Shown one piece after another: positions 19,249 through 28,263 of a stretch of DNA of 64,000 bases. The first letter of the stretch is position 1. The number at the start of each line of letters is the position of its first letter. The stretch comes from Bacteroidales bacterium (GTDB taxonomy: Bacteria; Bacteroidota; Bacteroidia; Bacteroidales; P3). The stretch is taken from the NCBI GenBank assembly GCA_017545365.1, contig JAFWOP010000014.1, positions 19,589-83,588 on the forward strand. The letters are read 5' to 3'. Position numbers and translations under genes: made by a program. The notes beneath the pieces were generated by a model. The model was given only the letters and a program-made list of their open reading frames with translations. It searched no databases and was not told the DNA's origin.

Positions 19249-19689
19249 TTATTTATGATACGGTGGGAGCCCCGGGATGGGTACGGCGCACTTCCCATCG
19301 AAATCCACTTGGCAGCACACTTGCTCAGGACCATTGGTGAGGCACAGGTAGGGCACATGCAGCACCAGATTGTATCGGCTAGCCTGGTCAAGCACCTTCT
19401 GTGTGAGCGGTATGTTCTCCCGCTTACATTCCACTATGATGAATGGCCGCACTTGAGAGTCATATACCACTATGTCGCAACGGCGGGTCATACCGTTGAG
19501 GGTAATGGCACCTTCAACCTGCATCAGCTCCAACGGATATCCTAAGTGATAATGAAGGTAGTGGATGCAATGCTGGCGCACCCACTCCTCTGGTGTAAGG
19601 GCCACATATCGGTCACGAACAATGTCATATACCTCACGTTGGCCTTCGGTTTCACGCAACTTAATATTCGCTGTCGGAGGAGTCTTCAT
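19249..19689 (-). CDS. Stand-alone HSDR_N (type I restriction R N-terminal) nuclease-fold protein
   Basis: 146 residues. The conserved opening VYDIVRDRYVALTPEEWVRQ, followed by RRCDIVVYDSQVRPFIIVECK, is the PD-(D/E)xK core seen in the N-terminal domain of type I restriction subunit HsdR (D then E-x-K). No helicase or methylase genes are nearby. Small stand-alone versions are common in Bacteroidota, with unknown function. I start at ATG 19689 (MKTPPTANIKLRETEGQ), overlapping the receptor gene by 29 bases; the in-frame ATG at 19782 would lie much deeper in that gene. Metal and DNA binding are inferred from the fold only. Confidence 0.85.
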   Translation of the reverse strand: MKTPPTANIKLRETEGQREVYDIVRDRYVALTPEEWVRQHCIHYLHYHLGYPLELMQVEGAITLNGMTRRCDIVVYDSQVRPFIIVECKRENIPLTQKVLDQASRYNLVLHVPYLCLTNGPEQVCCQVDFDGKCAVPIPGLPPYHK

Positions 19690-22201
19690 CTTCAGTAACC
19701 ACAGGCTTCTGCTTGAGGCCGTTATTAATCTTATACGAGAAGCCCAATGAGATAGTGGGCGAGATACGGCGGGCCCTGACATAGCGGTTCAGTTGTTCGG
19801 TATGGGTGACATGTCCCCAACCACCCGTGGCAAAGACATCGCCTATACGCAAGTTGATCGTACCACGCTTCTGCAGCACATCCTTCTTGACTGCAAGGTC
19901 GCACCAATAAGAGGAAAACATAGAGGTCTGCAAATCCAGCCACGGCGCAAAATACTGACCCGAAAACTGGATAGTCCAATCGTTAGGCAGATTCATGAAC
20001 GAGGTGAACTTGCCGCTGGCCTGGAAGGCTTCGGTACTCTTATTGTCCAGCAATGCGGTTCCCTCTATCTTGCTCTTATACAGATTGAGACTGACATTCA
20101 GTTTCCACCACTTAAGCACCTGCCAGTCGACGATAAACTCCAATCCATAATTAAACCCTCGGTCAAGATTCTGCCAGGTGCTGGCCCAGTAGCCGTCATA
20201 CTGCGGATTATAAGGCATCCACCATGAATATCGCTGCTGCGAAACCGAATCCCACACATAGCCGTAGCGGGTCATCATGTTGTTCGTCTGACGATAATAG
20301 GCACAAGTGTAAATGTTCCACTTGTCGAGGCCGAGATTGTACGACAACTCAAACGCGTTGGTGAACTCGGGGTCGAGATTGGGGTTGCCAAATCCCAACT
20401 CCTGTCCTTCGCGCACGTCCAAATAGGGGTTGAGGTCCCACATGTGGGGACGACGCACACGACGGCTGTAGCTGACCTGCATGCTGTTGTTCTTGTTAAT
20501 CTCATAAGAGACATGAACCGTTGGATAGAGCTTCCAATAATCCTTCTTCACCGAGTCGGTGGCCGGGTGGTTCACGTCGTAACCTAACAGGTAGGAATAC
20601 TCCTCTCTGAGGCCTACCTGAGCCGACAGCTGGTCAGATATCTTGCCTCCCACAGTGGCATACACGGCATGGGTCTGCTGGGTATAATCAAAATGAGTCG
20701 ACGATACTGTGTCGTGATAACGGTGACGGAGTAGGGTCAACGGATCATATTCCGTACGATAATAGACAGCATTCTGGTTCGGCCAGTCAAGACGGCCCTC
20801 ATATCCTGTTTCCAGCTTCCACACCTCGGCGAAAGGATGAACATAGTTGGCCTTCAAATTGAGGGCACTGTGGTAATTCTCACTCTGCGTCTCCCTCAAA
20901 TAATAGTTGTCAATCGAAGCCAAGGCGTTTTCGTATAGCTGTTCTTGAAGCCCGCTCCCTGTCACATGCCGCAGCGAGAAGGTCGCATCAGCGGTGAATT
21001 CCCGGTCCTTCTCATCAAAACGCTTAATATAGCTGACGTTGAACGTGTGGTTGATATTCTGATTGTGGTTTGTGTCTGTCTGCAGATAATCCAGATAATG
21101 GTCGGCATTCAAGAGGTCGGTAGAGAACAGCTGGCTCTCACGATTTCTTATTCCTCCACGCAGCTGGTAGGAGACCAAGAGACTATTCTTGCTATTGAAA
21201 TAATATTCTCCGCCAATCTTCATACTCCCCATGAAGTTGCGACGTATGGAATACTGGTCCATCGTGTCGTGGCTCCAGGCGACGCCGTTGCGCAAACGCT
21301 CACGGCTGGAATGGCTGAAACTGCCTCGGCTGCGCATCCCACCGTCAAGCGTAAAGAAGAGATTGTATTTCTCAGTGGTATAGTTAAGGCTTATGCTGCC
21401 CATGGTTGTTGGTATTATGGAAGGCAGCCGGTCGGGGATAAGGAATGGCAAAGGAGTGCCAGCATTGACATTGACAACACCATTTAGACCCAATGCGCCC
21501 GAAGTCTTATCCTTCAGCTTGATATTGATAATACCCGACATACCCTCTGGGTCGTACTTCGCCGAGGGATTGGTGATAACTTCCACACTCTCCACCGTGG
21601 TGGCGGGAATCTGTTCCAACAGTGTTTCCAGGTCGTTCCCCATCAACTCATAGGGACGCCCGTTGATAAGTACTTTCACATTCGACGAACCGCGCAGCGA
21701 CACATTTCCGTCGTTGTCCACCGACACACTCGGCACCTGCTCCAGCACATCCGTGGCCGTGCCTCCGCTCGACACCAAGTTCTTATCCACATTCACCACC
21801 CGCTTGTCCAGCTGGTATTCCACCATCGTCCTATCGGCCTTCACCGTCACTTCGTCCATCATCACAGCTGCCGGTGCTATCTGTATCTTCCCCACGTTCA
21901 ATGACGAGTGGTTCTTTGTCAGCACAACCGCCTGGGGATAGAAATAAGTCTGATAGCCCATAAAAGAGACCCGCAGAAGATAACGTCCATAGTCTACGGG
22001 CACTGCAAACGACCCATTGCCCTCTGTCACCGTTCCAGTGACAAGGTGCGAATCCTGTGCGCTTAATAGTGCCACAGTGGCATATTCTACAGGCGAACCT
22101 GTCTTGCTGTCATACACCCTGCCCGAGACCCGACCTTGGGCGAACAACTGGAAAGAAAGAAGCATCAAAGCCAACAACGTGGCCAATTGTTTATGTTTCA
22201 T
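19661..22201 (-). CDS. TonB-dependent receptor-like outer-membrane beta-barrel protein
   Basis: 846 residues. Signal peptide (MKHKQLATLLALMLLSFQLF); a CarboxypepD_reg-like beta domain at about 22-105 (GRVYDSKTGSPVEYATVALL); a TonB plug at about 120-230 (VNVDKNLVSSGGTATDVLEQ, VSLRGSSNVKVLINGRPYEL, INIKLKD); then a long barrel with alternating aromatic strands. The barrel looks like the OMP_b-brl_3 family, found in Bacteroidota receptors that lack a SusD partner. The substrate cannot be told from the sequence. No susD, transporter or regulator gene is adjacent. Confidence 0.9.
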   Translation of the reverse strand: MKHKQLATLLALMLLSFQLFAQGRVSGRVYDSKTGSPVEYATVALLSAQDSHLVTGTVTEGNGSFAVPVDYGRYLLRVSFMGYQTYFYPQAVVLTKNHSSLNVGKIQIAPAAVMMDEVTVKADRTMVEYQLDKRVVNVDKNLVSSGGTATDVLEQVPSVSVDNDGNVSLRGSSNVKVLINGRPYELMGNDLETLLEQIPATTVESVEVITNPSAKYDPEGMSGIINIKLKDKTSGALGLNGVVNVNAGTPLPFLIPDRLPSIIPTTMGSISLNYTTEKYNLFFTLDGGMRSRGSFSHSSRERLRNGVAWSHDTMDQYSIRRNFMGSMKIGGEYYFNSKNSLLVSYQLRGGIRNRESQLFSTDLLNADHYLDYLQTDTNHNQNINHTFNVSYIKRFDEKDREFTADATFSLRHVTGSGLQEQLYENALASIDNYYLRETQSENYHSALNLKANYVHPFAEVWKLETGYEGRLDWPNQNAVYYRTEYDPLTLLRHRYHDTVSSTHFDYTQQTHAVYATVGGKISDQLSAQVGLREEYSYLLGYDVNHPATDSVKKDYWKLYPTVHVSYEINKNNSMQVSYSRRVRRPHMWDLNPYLDVREGQELGFGNPNLDPEFTNAFELSYNLGLDKWNIYTCAYYRQTNNMMTRYGYVWDSVSQQRYSWWMPYNPQYDGYWASTWQNLDRGFNYGLEFIVDWQVLKWWKLNVSLNLYKSKIEGTALLDNKSTEAFQASGKFTSFMNLPNDWTIQFSGQYFAPWLDLQTSMFSSYWCDLAVKKDVLQKRGTINLRIGDVFATGGWGHVTHTEQLNRYVRARRISPTISLGFSYKINNGLKQKPVVTEDEDSSDSEY

Positions 22202-22231
22202 CGAATAGTACTTGATTCTATTATTTTATTA

Positions 22232-22564
22232 CTAACCTCTTACATAATGCGGCATCTCAAAGGGAATAGGAAGCGAAAGCTCAATGAGCCCGCCAAACTC
22301 TCCGTTATCATACCACGGCACCTGGTAGATGAGTTTCTTTACACCCTTCTTCTCTATGGTATAAGCATTCAGCTTCTCATTCTCCAACAGGTCTTTCAGT
22401 ATTGCGGCGGCCCGTGGGGGATGGCAGTCGAAAAGGTTGTTGCCAATAATCTTTTGCCCATGGCTGTTCACATTGGCCGAAGTAGCGTTCATGTCCAAGA
22501 TGTTGCCCTCTTTGTCACACACTGTGATGGCCACACCCTTTAATCCTTCAAAAAAATTGTCCAT
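22232..22564 (-). CDS. Small PAS-domain protein
   Basis: 110 residues, essentially one PAS fold (GVAITVCDKEGNILDMNATS, then GNNLFDCHPPRAAAILKDLL and YQVPWYDNGEFGGLIELSLP). There is no kinase, cyclase or DNA-binding part, so it may sense a small molecule or redox state and act on a partner. I start at ATG 22564 because AAGGAGAGG lies 9 bases upstream; the frame is also open from 22600. It follows ptb on the same strand after 126 bases, in the place where butyrate kinase is often found. Confidence 0.78.
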   Translation of the reverse strand: MDNFFEGLKGVAITVCDKEGNILDMNATSANVNSHGQKIIGNNLFDCHPPRAAAILKDLLENEKLNAYTIEKKGVKKLIYQVPWYDNGEFGGLIELSLPIPFEMPHYVRG

Positions 22565-22690
22565 ACTTGTCCTCTCCTTTTTATCAATTAACTCTATCAA
22601 CTCCAGCTGCCATTCGTTACTTGGACAGATGGAGTCAATAGAGTTAATCTTAGTTTGTTATTATCGAACTAACTGTTGGTTCGACAGCTT

Positions 22691-23599
22691 TTATTTGCAC
22701 TGCAGGGCTGCCAAGGCAATGCTGTAAAGCTTGGTCTTGGCGCTGTCGCCACGGCTGGTGAGGACACACGGTACACGTGCACCCATAACCATGCAAGCGA
22801 GTTCGGCATGGGCAAACTTGGTGCAAGCCTTGTAGAAGATGTTGCCAGCCTCGATGTTGGGGAACAGCAGGCAGTCGGCATCACCAGCCACCTCGGAGGT
22901 GAGCTTCTTGGTCTGTGCGCTCTCCTTGTCGATGGCGCAATCGAGGCTCAGAGGTCCGTCAACCACAGCACCGGGTATCTGACCGCGGAGGCTCTGCATG
23001 CCAAGCCATGCTGCTTCGGCGCAAGCGGGCATTCCGATGGAGACCTGTTCCGTAGCTGCGAGAACAGCCACCTTGGGTTTGGGGTTCTGAAGGCTCTTCG
23101 AAACCTGGATGAGGAAGTTCATGATGGCAGTCTTCTGCTTGAAGTCGGGAGCCGGTATGATGGCCATGTCGGAGCAGACAAGCAGTTTGTGGTAGGCGGG
23201 AACCTCCATAACAGCCATATGGGTCAGCATGTCGTTCTTCTTGCCGGGCATGAGGCCGCTCTCCTTGTTGAGGATGGCACGCATGTACTTGTCGGTGGAA
23301 AGGAGACCCTTCATCAGGAAGTCGCCCTTGCCTTCGTTGATAAGCTTCACAGCAAGTGCGCCAGCCTTGTTGTCGTTGGCCTCCTGCACAAGCTCGAACT
23401 TGTCGGGATTGATGCCTTCTTCGGCACAAACCTTCTTGATGGTTTCGATATCACCAACAAGAGTGGCATTGACAATGCCCTTGTCGATAGCAGCACTAAC
23501 AGCACCAATGGTATGGGAATCGTTGGCGTAAGCAGCAACCAAATTCTTCTTTTCCTTACTCTTTACGAGTTCCAGAAGGTCATCTAATTTTGTAATCAT
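22691..23599 (-). CDS. ptb: Phosphate butyryltransferase
   Basis: Interconverts butyryl-CoA and butyryl phosphate, feeding butyrate kinase for ATP formation. The 302-residue protein has the PTA_PTB fold: LVGDIETIKKVCAEEGI, DFLMKGLLSTDKYMRAILNK, VLAATEQVSIGMPACAEA, GAVVDGPLSLDCAIDKESA and the ending VVLTSRGD-like PCVLTSRGDSAKTKLYSIAL. Length and the STDKYMRAIL region favour butyryl- over acetyltransferase, but substrate preference is an inference. No buk gene is adjacent. A TATATTTG promoter stands at 23647-23654. The divergent neighbour is kamB. Confidence 0.87.
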   Translation of the reverse strand: MITKLDDLLELVKSKEKKNLVAAYANDSHTIGAVSAAIDKGIVNATLVGDIETIKKVCAEEGINPDKFELVQEANDNKAGALAVKLINEGKGDFLMKGLLSTDKYMRAILNKESGLMPGKKNDMLTHMAVMEVPAYHKLLVCSDMAIIPAPDFKQKTAIMNFLIQVSKSLQNPKPKVAVLAATEQVSIGMPACAEAAWLGMQSLRGQIPGAVVDGPLSLDCAIDKESAQTKKLTSEVAGDADCLLFPNIEAGNIFYKACTKFAHAELACMVMGARVPCVLTSRGDSAKTKLYSIALAALQCK

Positions 23600-23646
23600 C
23601 TTAATATAAGTTTTTAAGTGTTAATATATACAAAAAATACTGGCTG

Positions 23647-23679
23647 CAAATATACAAAATTATTTGGACTTAACCCCAA
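23647..23679 (-). promoter_or_regulatory. Bacteroidota-type promoter of ptb
   Basis: The minus strand reads TATATTTGCA (-7 box at 23647-23654). A TTG at 23677-23679 lies 22 bases upstream. Transcription would begin about 40-45 bases before the ptb ATG. Confidence 0.75.
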
Positions 23680-24101
23680 TAACCGACAAAAAATATTTTG
23701 CCAAGCCCTTATCACCACCTCTGTGGACTTCCATTCTCATCCTTCTTCCCTCAAACAAAACCTCCCATACCGCAAATCCACATCTATCATGATTGTGTTT
23801 TGGCCTGGCACAACCTGCCCACCTTTAATACAGGTTCTTCTGTCAGTCTGCGGTTTCCCGTTTACGCAACAGCCTTTCGTTCGCTAAAGTCTTGACGGGC
23901 AGGCCTACAACCATATCGGGCAGAAGACTTGCACCAATGTCGGTTATCAAGGTGATGGTGCGCATAGGTAACGTATTTGGATATACCATCCCCTTAGGAA
24001 AAGCCACTTCATCGTCTGTCCGCACTCCTTGTCTGGACCATATTCAGTAACGCGTGGTATGCAATTATATTGCCCTTAGCAAGCCTCTTTGGCAACTAAG
24101 A
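23680..24101. other. Non-coding divergent intergenic region between ptb and kamB
   Basis: Between the two promoters I see no gene, repeat or clear hairpin. Short open frames here have no ribosome-binding site and unlikely composition. Confidence 0.6.
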
Positions 24102-24133
24102 TTGCCGTATGTCGGAAAAAAAACGTACCTTTG
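24102..24133 (+). promoter_or_regulatory. Bacteroidota-type promoter directly before the kamB start
   Basis: TTG (24102-24104), 21-base spacer, then TACCTTTG (24126-24133) followed by CA, matching the extended box seen elsewhere in the window. The first transcribed base would fall around 24139-24142, so the transcript would be leaderless or nearly so if translation starts at ATG 24142. Confidence 0.65.
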
Positions 24134-24141
24134 CAGCCGAA

Positions 24142-25152
24142 ATGCCATTTGTAGAGAACATACGCAACTATCGGAGCCTGTCGATTGTAGGGCTTGAGAA
24201 GAACACCGGCAAGACGGTCTGTCTGAACTATCTGTTAGGCCGACTTAACAAACTAGGCATCTCAACTGCCGTCACCTCCATAGGTGTCGACGGGGAACAG
24301 GTGGACTCTGTTTACGCCACTGCCAAACCGGAGGTGACGCTGTACGAAAAGATGCTTTTTGTCACCTCCGAGCAACACTATTTCCAACGCCGCCTCGTCT
24401 CAAACATCCTTTCCGTAGGCGAGCAGCGCACCGCCCTAGGCCGTCTGGTTACCGCCCAAGTGCTCTGCACCGGCAAAGCCCTCCTGTCAGGTGCCGCCAC
24501 CACAGGGCTGCTCCGTCAGCAGATTAACCAATTCAAAAAGCGCGATGTGCAACTCACCGTCGTCGACGGCGCCCTGTCGCGCCTCAGCCTCGCCTCCCCC
24601 ACTATCACCGACGCTATGATTCTCGCCACCGGCGCAGCCGTCTCACCCAACATACAGCAGCTCATCTCCAAAACCCGCTTCGTCTACCGCCTCATCAACC
24701 TCCCAGAAGTGTCGGAAGAACTGAGAGCCAAACTCAGCACAGTCTCTTCGGGCATCTGGGCAGTCGACCCTGATGATGAAATACACGACCTCGGTATCGC
24801 CTCGGTGTTTCTCCTTGCGAAAAAACAGCAGGACCTATTCCAATATGGCACCACGCTCTTTGCCTCAGGGGCCGTCAGCGACCACCTGCTCAAATACCTC
24901 TCGGCCCAACCTCACATCCGCGAAACCGTACTCATCGTTCGCGACTTCACCAAGCTGTTTCTCACTCCCGAAATATATGCCGAATATACCCGACGTGGTG
25001 GCAGACTTTTGGTACTTCAACGCTCAAATGTGGTAGCACTCTGCCTCAACCCCACCTCCCCCCAAGGCTACACCCTCAATTCCGCCGAAGCCTGCCGCCA
25101 GCTCACCGATGCCCTCGGATGCCCGGTCTACGATGTAATGGACTATATGTAG
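24142..25152 (+). CDS. kamB: Probable lysine 5,6-aminomutase reactivase subunit KamB
   Basis: 336 residues. A variant Walker A loop (VGLEKNTGKTVCLNYLLGRL) close to the N-terminus marks a P-loop protein, and the rest matches what I recall of KamB. This protein and the MutS-like KamC reactivate B12-dependent lysine 5,6-aminomutase after cofactor damage in lysine fermenters. I recognise it from memory of the family, with support from a KamC candidate at 31.05 kb and ptb next door. The frame is open from ATG 24109, but a promoter box at 24126-24133 lies inside that extension, so I prefer ATG 24142. The aminomutase genes themselves are not in the window. Confidence 0.62.
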   Translation: MPFVENIRNYRSLSIVGLEKNTGKTVCLNYLLGRLNKLGISTAVTSIGVDGEQVDSVYATAKPEVTLYEKMLFVTSEQHYFQRRLVSNILSVGEQRTALGRLVTAQVLCTGKALLSGAATTGLLRQQINQFKKRDVQLTVVDGALSRLSLASPTITDAMILATGAAVSPNIQQLISKTRFVYRLINLPEVSEELRAKLSTVSSGIWAVDPDDEIHDLGIASVFLLAKKQQDLFQYGTTLFASGAVSDHLLKYLSAQPHIRETVLIVRDFTKLFLTPEIYAEYTRRGGRLLVLQRSNVVALCLNPTSPQGYTLNSAEACRQLTDALGCPVYDVMDYM

Positions 25153-25225
25153 ACCTCAGATTTGTTAGGTCAACACCCTAGTCAGGCTGTCACACAACCA
25201 TTATATCATGTCTACCATCTTTTCG

Positions 25226-25255
25226 CCCTACTAAAATAGGGTAAACTCTTTTTTT
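25226..25255 (+). terminator. Weak hairpin with T tract after kamB
   Basis: CCCTA (25226-25230) pairs with TAGGG (25237-25241), and a T-rich tail ends in eight T with one C. The stem is short, so this is only a candidate. Confidence 0.45.
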
Positions 25256-26074
25256 CACAACAAACGAAAAGGAAATAATACACTACTTTTCAGTATATTA
25301 TCAAACAACAACACCATATATCCAACCGCCACCCCAGAATCAACCAAACTTCACCATCGTTCCACCTCATCATTTCCAATTACTCCATTGCTCCTCTCAG
25401 AATTATATGCCGATGATTTCAATAAGAGAAATAACCGGTAAATGAGCTAAAAATATAAAGGAAACGAAAGAAAAAGCAAAAGAGGAAAGAACCCATTATC
25501 TGTGATTGCCCTGCAGGTTTCTTATGGCTATCACCTACGCTTCTGCTGCCGTACAAAACCGCCATACAAAGAAAATACCAATACCAACATAGTATCGCGC
25601 ATTCCTGTTTGGCGTATTCTGGGCAGAGATTGACATATCCGTTATCCTCTTCAAAAATAATGCACCAAAGAGTTATTATTATAATATCTGTCGCATTTCC
25701 CTTTGTCCGCAATGTCTATCATACGCTATGGCTAGACCTCTTTGGCTATTGAAAAACGTTTTACCGAAGAAAAAAAATGATATTTTTAATTTTTTTATCG
25801 CGTGGATATATCTAGCAACCCCAGAGAGGCTATGTTTCTAATACCCTTGGAAAAAAGTTTACCAACATTCGTAAGAGAACTATTTTTCTTAAATTCCTTT
25901 AATAAAATGATTTGATACACGAAAAATAACAATAGCAATTTACCTATTTTCTTATCAAGTTTCCCCACATAATACTGCACCAATGAGGGGAAGACTGATG
26001 GGAATAATAGTCAAACTCCTAGTAAACAACATCTTCGAAAACGAAGTAAAAACGGCATTTTTCGCAACATCCGA
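25256..26074. other. A/T-rich non-coding region
   Basis: About 800 bases without a believable gene. Open frames such as 25419-25712 (minus) have improbable composition (clustered Phe, Tyr, Cys) and no start signals. There is a small hairpin CTTCG-AAAA-CGAAG near 26032-26045 just before the promoter of the next operon. Otherwise I see nothing. Confidence 0.6.
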
Positions 26075-26106
26075 TTTGGTAATTACAATAAAAACATGTA
26101 TTTTTG
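26075..26106 (+). promoter_or_regulatory. Consensus Bacteroidota promoter
   Basis: TTTG (26075-26078), exactly 20 bases, then TATTTTTG (26099-26106) followed by CA. It stands 30 bases before the lipoprotein gene at 26137 and should drive the four-gene envelope operon up to the terminator at 30926. Confidence 0.88.
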
Positions 26107-26136
26107 CAAAATGAATAACAATTAAAAGTACGTACT

Positions 26137-26814
26137 ATGATAAAGTGTTCCAAGCATTTACTCATCCTATTGGGACTTTTAACCTTCCCGATTTTCTTAT
26201 TTACGGGATGTTTGAAAGAGGGTGATGACACAATAGTGTTGCCGTTCCCAATTGATAAAATTCCCCACGATGTGATTCCTGAACATATTCAGGACTCCCT
26301 CACCCGGCATGGATTTGTCATTCATGAGGGAGCCGAACCTCCGAAAATCGAAGGCATATACCTTGCTTCACCGATGGAGCTCAAATATGCTTCCGACAAC
26401 TATGCCAACCCCAGATTCCGCCATCTCTATATGTCCTTCTCGGGCCAGATGATGCGTGGCATGGTTAATTACAGTCAGATTCAGTTCGACACCATCTTCC
26501 TCGACGAGGAGCAACTCTACGAGGTGATGACCGACGCTTACGAAGCTCAGGTCATTGGCACAGCATCTGACAACAAATTCACCATGTACTGCGTCCAGAC
26601 CATCTATCCGCCCGACTCCAACTGGTGGTGCAAGGCCGCTTCGGTCGTTTCTGGCGTCTATGCCGACGACGGCATCAAGAACTGCCAGTATGCACAATAC
26701 ATTATTGATAGAGGTGGTGATGTGACCCGCCTGCCCGACCCGGGCACCTACCGCTATTGGAACGACGGCGACGGTTTCGCCAACCAAGTATTTGAAGACC
26801 CCTCAAAAAAGTAG
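26137..26814 (+). CDS. Predicted lipoprotein, first gene of an envelope operon
   Basis: 225 residues. Signal peptide with lipobox (LLTFPIFLFTGC), mature N-terminus KEGDDT. The mature part is rich in Tyr, Asp and Pro (PHDVIPEHIQDSLTRHGF, PPKIEGIYLASPMELKY). Proteins with this look occur in gut Bacteroidota, but I know no function. A consensus promoter lies 30 bases upstream, and the gene for the PorT/OmpA-like protein follows after 3 bases, implying a shared envelope role. Confidence 0.78.
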   Translation: MIKCSKHLLILLGLLTFPIFLFTGCLKEGDDTIVLPFPIDKIPHDVIPEHIQDSLTRHGFVIHEGAEPPKIEGIYLASPMELKYASDNYANPRFRHLYMSFSGQMMRGMVNYSQIQFDTIFLDEEQLYEVMTDAYEAQVIGTASDNKFTMYCVQTIYPPDSNWWCKAASVVSGVYADDGIKNCQYAQYIIDRGGDVTRLPDPGTYRYWNDGDGFANQVFEDPSKK

Positions 26815-26817
26815 ATT

Positions 26818-28248
26818 ATGAAAAGATGCTTATTCCTTTTGCTATCTCTGGCCATGATGTCCAATGCGGCGATGGCCCAAAGTCCTCAGAGTGAACAAAC
26901 ACCACCCGACTCGACCGAGACCTTTGTTCGATTTCCTCGCAACATGATAGGTGTCCGCGGAGGTGTCAACTTCAGCGATATGCGCTACTCATACAACCGA
27001 ATCAATCAGTATTACAATCACTTCCTCCAGACTCAGGGCATGGGTGGCATCTTCGGCTATTTCCAACTGGGAAGAACCCATTTTGCCCTGCGTCCCGAAA
27101 TCTCCTTTGTGGGACGCGCCGACAGCCTCGAATGGAAGGATGTGCATTACCGGCTCAAGGCCCATTACGTTGATTTCCGGCTCCCCCTCACATACAACAT
27201 CCGATTCCGCGACGGCCATGTGTCGCCCTACCTGATGGCGGCGCCCCAGCTGAACCTGGCCTACGGCGGCAAGGCCACTTATCATGCCGAAGACTTCCCC
27301 AACGGGGTTGAAGCCCCAGTCACTTCTGCCGACATCAATCCTTATGATGCCAGCCTCCTGCTGGGCGGCGGTTTTGACTTCCTCATCCCCACTCAGGGCA
27401 TTCCCGTGGTCTTCTCCATCGAGGCCGGATACAACATCGGTTTGTGGAACACCTTCGCCCCGCGCGAGATACGCAACAACCCCGATGTGGCGCCCGACAA
27501 CCGTTCGGTCATCGCCAACCTGTTCCCGCGCGCCGAGCTGTATCGCGAAGTCCGCAAAAACCGCGGCATCGAGGTGGCCCTGCGCCTTGCCCTGCCTTTG
27601 GACGACAGCTGGAAGGGCAGCAGACCTAGGAAAGAGACCCCGGCAATCACACTTACCGACACCATCTACATGCCCGACACAGTGTATGTGCGTGAGAGCG
27701 ACACTACCATCCGCATTCAGACCGACACAGTATACATCCTCAAGCCCATCAACAACGGTGACAATCCCGAGTATGTGCGCAAGGACTGCTATTCGTTCGG
27801 CGAGATGTATGCCTTCGTGAAACTGGGTATCGACATCAGCGACAAGCGCCTCTGCCTGTTCAACATCAACTTCGACTTCGACTCTTACCATCTCCGCAGC
27901 GAGTCCTTCCCGCACCTCGACGAAGTAGCCATGATGATGAACGCCTATCCCGAGATGCGCATCAAGATTATGGGCCACACCGACAGCTTGGGTTCCGACC
28001 AGTACAACGAGACCCTCTCGCTCAACCGCGCCAAGTCGGTCATGCGCTACCTCAACACCAAGGGCATCTCGCTCGACCGTATGGAACCCGCCGGATTTGG
28101 CGAGAAGTATCCTATCGAGACCAACTCCACCGACGAGGGCCGCTTCCACAACCGTCGTGTCGAAATCGAGATTCTCGACGTGGGCATCCGCAACACCGAC
28201 ACCAACAATGCCGAGCCTCAACCAGAAGAACCCCAACCACAAGAATAA
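26818..28248 (+). CDS. Outer-membrane beta-barrel (PorT-like) plus OmpA peptidoglycan-binding protein
   Basis: 476 residues. Signal peptide (MKRCLFLLLSLAMMSNAAMA); a PorT-like barrel at about 40-265 (GVRGGVNFSDMRYS, FALRPEISFVGR, YVDFRLPLTYNIRF, LLLGGGFDFLIP); a Thr/Asp-rich linker; and an OmpA C-terminal domain at about 340-455. The OmpA domain has NINFDFDSYHLRSES, IKIMGHTDSLGSDQYNETLS, RAKSVMRYLNTKGI and NRRVEIEI; it binds diaminopimelate peptidoglycan. The protein therefore links outer membrane and cell wall. It ends with a Pro/Gln/Glu-rich tail. It is second in the operon and followed by a T9SS type A protein after 15 bases. Confidence 0.9.
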   Translation: MKRCLFLLLSLAMMSNAAMAQSPQSEQTPPDSTETFVRFPRNMIGVRGGVNFSDMRYSYNRINQYYNHFLQTQGMGGIFGYFQLGRTHFALRPEISFVGRADSLEWKDVHYRLKAHYVDFRLPLTYNIRFRDGHVSPYLMAAPQLNLAYGGKATYHAEDFPNGVEAPVTSADINPYDASLLLGGGFDFLIPTQGIPVVFSIEAGYNIGLWNTFAPREIRNNPDVAPDNRSVIANLFPRAELYREVRKNRGIEVALRLALPLDDSWKGSRPRKETPAITLTDTIYMPDTVYVRESDTTIRIQTDTVYILKPINNGDNPEYVRKDCYSFGEMYAFVKLGIDISDKRLCLFNINFDFDSYHLRSESFPHLDEVAMMMNAYPEMRIKIMGHTDSLGSDQYNETLSLNRAKSVMRYLNTKGISLDRMEPAGFGEKYPIETNSTDEGRFHNRRVEIEILDVGIRNTDTNNAEPQPEEPQPQE

Positions 28249-28263
28249 TAAATAATGTGTAAT

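Noticed and set aside
25419..25712. 97-codon minus-strand frame in the 25-26 kb gap
   Set aside because: Improbable residue composition, no ribosome-binding site or promoter, not part of any operon.
26989..28242. 417-codon open frame antisense to the OmpA-like gene
   Set aside because: Composition typical of an antisense shadow; the sense frame has signal peptide, barrel and OmpA motifs.
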